64,000 bases of DNA from the NCBI GenBank assembly GCA_941918925.1, contig OW799237.1, positions 113,254,515-113,318,514 on the forward strand, in the 5' to 3' direction. This document shows positions 57,847 to 64,000 of the stretch, piece after piece. Source of the DNA: Phyto melanocephala (Eukaryota > Arthropoda > Insecta > Diptera > Rhinophoridae). Under the pieces are notes generated by a model. It worked only from the letters and a program-made list of their open reading frames with translations, made no database searches and was not told the origin of the DNA. Every line of letters begins with the position of its first letter. Position 1 is the stretch's first letter. Position numbers and translations under genes: made by a program.

Positions 57847-60230
57847 CAGCCCTAGTTTTTATTCTTTAAAGATAAAATGTAATTGTTTTCAACTAAAGCT
57901 TGTATGTACAAAGTTTTTTTAATTAAAAGCTTTTAGAAAATATATAACAAATCAAAATTACTGGCATAATACGATGTAAACCTTCTTTAAATTGGTTTAT
58001 TACTGGAAAATTATTAAGTGAGTGGTGGATGTACATATTTTTTTTTTTGTTTGACATCATCAAATTGGTTACAATTTCTTTTACAATTAAAGGCAACATG
58101 TTACAAGATGATACATTTTTTCCCCTTTATTCCTCCTGTGGGTATATGACAAAACATATCGTTGCTGCTCTTACAATTTCAGTTGTGTGTTTTTTACTTC
58201 GTTTTCAGGAGAGCAAAAGAATTATTTCATTTTCTAACCTAGTAATATTAGACTTACACATACTTACTATTGATTATTTTTGAACCATTCAAGATATCCT
58301 TAAACTGTTTTGTGGATGGATGTGTGACTAATAAACGTTCAAAATAGAGAAATAAAAAAAAATTCACAAATTGTCACATAACCGATCTCTGGCGTGACGA
58401 TATATAATATTTTGATTGTGTATAATTAGTCTATTGTGGCTTGACACAGGATGATACAGCTGCTTTCTATCATTGCCAAGGAATAACAAGAGATATTTAG
58501 TTTGGATATTTAAGTCTTACAGTAAGCAATCAAAAGTCTTGACGTTAAAGGGTATAAAGAGAGAGAAATTAACCGATTCTCAAACCTACCCGATATGCAC
58601 AAAAAATTTTATGAAAGTCGGCCATTTCGGAGGAGTTTAATCACAAACACCGCGACACGAGAACTTTATATATTAATAAAAGTTTTGAAAAAAATCAGAT
58701 TCCGAAATGGCCTTTAAAACAAAGTTGTAAATGTCATATATTGGGGTTTTGACTTTTAGAATTTAAAGGAAAACTTCAAGCCCAAAATAGCGTCTGAAAC
58801 AAAATGACTGACTAAGTATTTGTTTACACCATAAAACAAACATTAACATGTTTACTCAGGCTACTACATGCCTCACGGTTTGATATTTACAATCATCAAT
58901 CATTTAAAAATATTTTAAAAATTAAATCCCATTAAAGCTTTATCGATAATTTTTATCCTTTTGTAGTTTTAACAAAGTAATTTTGACATCAAATAAATGG
59001 TATAATTTTTTATCTTTTTTTTGTTTCTCCATAATTACTGTGGATGAGAATTTTTCGTGGTTAATCTTTGGTTGCATTATATTTGTTGTTTGCTTCCACT
59101 TATTTTTGACATTCTCCTGCACCAACTATACTTTATAGCAACATTTCATCTATGAAACAAAGTTTATGACAACATAAATTAAATGAAATTTTAATTAAAT
59201 TGTGATGGAAATATGACAGGATTTATGACTGTGTCGGATGACTTTGAGTTAAAGCACAAAGGAGAAATCCATTAAAATAGATTTTTATATTCATAAAGAA
59301 AATCATAATTATTACAGAGTACAGCCATAAATATTAGAAAAACCTAATTGGAAATTTATACTAAAAATTTTTTAGAGTTTGAAAAATAAACGAGAATCAA
59401 AAGTGCCACCAAGTATACTTAATGGCTATTACGATTATAAAGTTTATTTTGCTTTTAAGTACATTTAATGATTATTTTATTCTCAATATTTTTGTAGACT
59501 TTTAATAAACCTTAATATTAAACCGTTATATAAAGGAAAGGGGAATTGGTAAGGAGTTCTATTCGATGTTCATGTAACCCAGAGCTTATTTTCCACTAAC
59601 AGCTTTAATGTTCAAACAGAATTCCGGCGTTACGTAGTTTGTATGCAAACTTGTCGCAAGCTAAGTTTTGGTCTTACTCACTCAAGAATGCTGCGATATT
59701 TTCATTAAAATTTCACACTATTGCAAGCAAGCTAATATTTTGCTGTTGTTTGAGCGCAACGACAAAGTTGGAGCAAAATAAAATTAAGCAATAAAATTAA
59801 AATATTTAATGTTACTGTCTTCGATTTATTTAATTATTTAAAAAAAAAAAACTTCAAAAGTATTCCATCAGGCTTGTCTTACATTCCGATTGTAGTAATA
59901 TTTTTTTCGTATAAGCATACCTTCTTTAGATTGCGTTTATTATTATTTATTTTATAATTTCATCACAACTAGAATTTTTTTTAAAGACGCCACTCAAAGT
60001 ACTCTAAACGCTTTTTATTGTAAACAATGTTAGTAGAAATGGATGAATGACATCGTATTTACATACAATTGAAAATGACAACCCTTTTCGCAACACATAA
60101 ATAACAATCAACGTGAAGACTAATTCTGTATGCCAGATCAAGTCTTGTGCTCTTTGATAATTCAGTTTACTTTTTTCAATAAAACTTTTTAATTATATAC
60201 ATTTGAAACAATTAGTATTTTAATTAAATT
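57847..60230. other. AT-rich non-coding DNA
   Basis: No gene or repeat recognised. ORFs at 58029-58283 and 58940-59125 (-) lack domains. Confidence 0.55.
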
Positions 60231-63009
60231 AATTCAACGTCCTTCGTTTACAAGTCGCTGCTGCACACGTCTAACTGTCACGTTCTAACTTCACGTTCGA
60301 TATTGACTGCCTGCTTTTCTGCTATTTCTTCACATCATTTCTTTTCTGCACGGTTGCAAATTTTTGGGAGCTTATAGTATTTAGATCTAAGTTATTATTT
60401 TTTAAAACTCCCCACTAAGTTGATGCCTGATTTTCTTATAACATTGTAGTGTGTATTATAAGTCAATGTTACCTATTGAATTATTGAAAAATCATACAAA
60501 AGCATGAGCGATTATTCTCTTAAGCTTTAGTTATGCAGAATATTAACAGGCCAAGTATATTATGGCATATTTAAAAAAGAGCGTCAACGTTGTGTAATTA
60601 ACGTTAATGTTTACTTTTTCATCTTATTAACTAGAAAAAAGGATTAAATTTTAGATTAACCTACAAGCAGCTATCTTACTATTAAGGTTTGCTTTATAGT
60701 GTTATGTTTAATATTATATAAACGTTGATATATTTCTTTAAATCAACCGGGTTTCGTTAAATCTCAATAGATTAAACTTATACCGTACTTTATTTATTGT
60801 ACCAGTTATTGTTATGACCCTGTTCTCAAACTCAGTTCGGTATACACACAACGCACTCTGTTGTGTTACTGCTGCACCAGCAGCTCTTGTTATACTAAAT
60901 ATTTATATTAGCTTTGCCGTAATGGTTCTATTAACTTCCACAATATTAATAAAAGTATGCTCCCGATCCAAAAGTCGGTATATGATAATAAAAGAAAGAC
61001 GAGAGTCATGGGTAATGTTAATTAGACTACATTTTATGTGAACAATAGAATGTTTAGCAGAAAAACAACGCGTAAGACGCTGACGTTTGGCTGTTGGAAT
61101 TACAAATAGCTTAAAAAAATTTGGTAATATATTATGTATAATAATACCTAAATTTAATTTTAGCTTTTTGCAATGCATACGTATATATTAGTGCTATTTA
61201 GTTGTGATCGGTCTGAAATGCAAGCCCTAATAACACTTTTGAATTGTATTTTCTATAAGATATTTTCTAATATTCAATATTCCTTCTTCTCTAAATGCAT
61301 TTACTTTCTATCAACCCTCTAGTAATATTTCAAATACCATTCTTTGCATTTTTTTGTTATCAATCAGATAATTTTACAACAAAAAGGAAAAAAGAAATCA
61401 AGATATCTCCGTATCAAATTTCATCAAAATCCATTTAGTGGTTTTTTCAAGGAGGCCAAAAAGAAAGAAAGAAAGAAAAAAATTCTAAAAGTTTTTTTTT
61501 GCATTTTACAGTTTTTTTTTTTAAATCTTCTTACAAGCACATATACTTAGATTATATTCAGAGCATATGAGGTAGTATTTAAGTGGCCGTTCCGAAACGA
61601 AGCTCGTTGCGTGACCACTTCAATAGTATGTCAATTGCTTTATCTTATATATGACTTATAAATGCAGTTTCCTAAAATGAACAAAAACTATCCATAAATA
61701 CATATATTTTAGATAAATTTATTGCAGTATAGACCATGATTTAACAATCATAATTTGACTATTATACGTACAAATTCACTTCGAAACATTTATTTTATTA
61801 TTATCTATTATCAGTTAAGATATTCGCAATCGCTGTTGTTATCTGGATTTTAAACTCTAATTTTCTCTGCCTTTTCCATCACTAAACAATCTATATACCA
61901 GTTCTTTTATCTTTTGTTTTTGTTTTGTAAACCAAGGACTGATTTATCAATATTGATGTCCTTAGCTCAAGGCAAACACTTGTGTTATGGTTTTTAACCA
62001 TAACAACTTTTTATTCTTGTTTATCTGTTTGCCTGTTCACATTCACATTCACTTTCTCATTTATACATTTAGTTTCGCTCACTTTTTTGCTTGTTAGTTA
62101 TTGCGTTCTATTAATATGGTCTCGTTGTTGTTGTTGTTGTTCAAGCAAACCACTCAAGTTGAAAACATGGCAGAGGGATTCAACTACTAGTAGTACATGC
62201 ATTTAACTAGTTTCATTTAAAATTACTATCATATTTTGCCCATATAAGAGTAAATGGACAGTGTTGGGCATTACGATATGAACAGATGTTTTAAATTTAT
62301 TCCCAATTGTTATTTAAATAATTTTAAAATTGTTTTACTTTATAAATTTTTCAAAACACAAAAAATATTTAAAATATATTTAGTAAATTTGTCTACTAAA
62401 GAAAATTGCTATAAAAATTTTCTAACTCTGTAAAGTTATTAAGTACTTATATTCTGGAAGTAATTTCACGAACTAGAATAATTTTATTACGTTTTCGAAA
62501 TGTATAGAAATATTTCATGTACTTTTTATTTAACAGAAGATTAATAACAAATAAATATGTAGAAAATTTGTAATAGCACAGCTTTACGATTTTAGAAAAT
62601 TCTTTTAAGAAATTCCTACTAGAAAGTGTTACACGATCTTGTTAGTGTATTCACGTGACCTGCTCAACAAACAATAGTCCCCACAAAAATAAAATCGAGT
62701 CAAAAAAAATTTTTTTAATGTTGATCTGTAGTACTTTTTATTGATAATAGTGACCTCAGTAGTGACTTTTTAGAATATCTGTAAACCAATTTATGTCGTA
62801 AAGCAAAAAATGCAGATAGTAAGACGGTGATGAGGGTATTGTCACCATCGGTAGAGCATAGTGTTTACCAAATTTACAATATTGCAAAACGTTGAAATGA
62901 TAACGCTAAATGAACGTTTTCCGACACTTGTTTCCATGATTGACACATCACTGTAAATAAATATTAATTTAAAACATTGATTTGATCTTAATAACTAAAA
63001 ATACAAGTT
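60231..63009. other. Non-coding DNA
   Basis: No supported gene. A less AT-rich patch lies at 60236-60365. At 60814-61041 a 75-codon frame with a hydrophobic stretch overlaps a 91-codon minus frame (60903-61178); neither is recognisable. 'tatcaaatttcatcaaaatc' with 'atttagtggttttttc' near 61413-61450 resembles a phrase common in insect repeats. Confidence 0.45.
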
Positions 63010-63201
63010 ATGATGGAGCGCCATCTGTTGTTGCTAAGGCACAAAAACACAACGCCTTCATATTATTGTGTAGTTGTACTGATCCTTGCTATTATGTGTC
63101 ATTGGAATTTTTGCGAAACATATGTCATTTGTTGGTTTTCACTGGAGCTCCAAATACGTCCATGTGATCATATCAGTGCTTTACTGCCTGGAGAAAGGTA
63201 G
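63010..63201 (+). CDS. Candidate first coding exon, secreted or membrane protein
   Basis: A 63-codon frame starts with tandem ATGs (MMERHLLLLRHKNTT), followed by a hydrophobic segment (about residues 20-30, YYCVVVLILAIMC). This looks like a signal peptide or signal anchor. It then has five cysteines in about 35 residues and ends ALLPGER. The stop overlaps a good splice donor (AAAG|GTAGTC at about 63196-63204), so translation might continue into another exon. Codon composition is less AT-biased than the surroundings. I do not recognise the protein. There is no conservation evidence and no downstream exon in the window, so this is a suggestion. If real, preceding sequence would be its 5' UTR or promoter. 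Confidence 0.25.
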   Translation: MMERHLLLLRHKNTTPSYYCVVVLILAIMCHWNFCETYVICWFSLELQIRPCDHISALLPGER

Positions 63202-64000
63202 TCGTCTGGGGGTTAATCATTTATTTTTGGCTTGAGTTGTCTGCGTTTAAGCCTCTTAATTAAACATTTTTACAAAAATGTTTCGCTTCAATATGGCACT
63301 AGGCCTAGGGACTGTATTTATTTTTATATCTGATGTATTGTAGCGGTACAGGCTTTTTGTATACACAACATTAAATAACTAAAGTTGCTCATTTGAATTG
63401 CAACAACATTAGGGAAACTAAAGTTATTCTTTTTGTCCTAATTACTGTAATAGTACAATATTTTTGGAAGAGTTAAAATTTTGGGTTTACAGGGTCGTGG
63501 GGGTACAAAATATTTACACAAGTCGTAACTTCTGGGTTTTCACTAATTTTGATTATACAATACTTAATATTTTCACACTCTATTGAAAAAATTATTTGAA
63601 TGCACGATTTATTAATTAGTGATTGGTTAAAATTTTACTGACTTAACAGACCCATTAAATGTAATATGTATGATAAACACAGCGTATAACCATCGAATCG
63701 CTTGTTTTTAGAACCAATTAAGTTTTCGATAAACAGATCAACTGAATTAACAGCATTATTGTGCACCTTACTTTAGTTAGCGAAAAATGTACAGAGTAAA
63801 TTGTCGCTCTACATTTATAGGTTTTATATGTCACATAGAACACAATAATTTACGAACGCCGAAGTGTAAATAAACAAAATATTTTTTTCTTTTCTCATAG
63901 CATAATTCAATTTACCATTATCGACAAGCTGAGCACTGTGAAAATTTTTTGAAAATCTACTTCTCACATTTTTATACACTGCTACATACGTCGCTGCTAC
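63202..64000. other. AT-rich non-coding DNA
   Basis: No feature recognised. It would be intronic if the 63.0-kb ORF is a true first exon. Confidence 0.45.

Noticed and set aside
60814..61041. 75-aa membrane-protein-like ORF
   Set aside because: The hydrophobic stretch is weak evidence in AT-rich DNA, an opposing ORF overlaps it, and nothing is recognisable.
61576..61621. Hairpin with AAGTGG/CCACTT arms as a possible small RNA
   Set aside because: The perfect stem is only about six pairs and the rest does not fold convincingly by eye.

Overview
The window looks like non-coding, repeat-rich DNA from a higher fly (Diptera, Brachycera; probably not Drosophila itself). It is very AT-rich, and I see no gene that can be placed with confidence. 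The best clue to the host is at least fifteen copies of elements built like the Drosophila INE-1/DINE-1 family (Helitron-like, 'HINE'). They carry a TATACCC start, a 'gaccccataaagtatatat' block, (gtccgtct)n tracts, 'ccacgcccac' blocks, and a 3' hairpin ATTCGGC-ACR-GCCGAAT followed by 'ctcttacttgtt'. The bodies differ from the Drosophila consensus I remember, so I infer another fly lineage, perhaps a calyptrate. The whole window could be one large intron or an intergenic region.

Layout. 0.6-9.3 kb: a decayed HINE, a fossil mariner-like transposase, several HINE-A copies and a TTA-flanked MITE. 10-12.2 kb: a second mariner fossil and a young MITE with perfect 55-bp inverted ends, sitting inside a degenerate tandem array. 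13-18.4 kb: HINE copies, a decayed RNase H non-LTR fragment, a 3 x 30 bp repeat and a TA-flanked MITE. 19.9-25.8 kb: an inverted-repeat element with a hammerhead-like core, two full HINE-A copies and the best-preserved RNase H non-LTR tail. 28.2-28.8 kb: four copies of the 11-mer CGTACGTGACA beside an NF-kB-like site. 30-31.8 kb: a second inverted-repeat/hammerhead-like locus and a HINE-A. 35.6-40.9 kb: two direct HINE-B copies, each carrying the same nested mariner remnant, one expanded by a 288-bp tandem unit. 41.9-42.5 kb: a third inverted-repeat locus with two hammerhead-like cores. 44-49.9 kb: a palindromic HINE, a triple TTGCGCAA cluster, another HINE and another TTA-flanked MITE. 53.7-55.5 kb: a HINE fragment, an R1-like reverse transcriptase fossil and a deletion-fused non-LTR tail. 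56.7-57.8 kb: a hAT-like element. 57.8-64 kb: mostly featureless, except for one exon-like ORF at 63.0 kb.

No operon or pathway is present. The relationships are those of nested and rearranged transposons: a mariner inside an amplified HINE, a MITE inside a tandem repeat, and one non-LTR retrotransposon truncating another. Family names rest on remembered motifs and visible structure, not on database searches.
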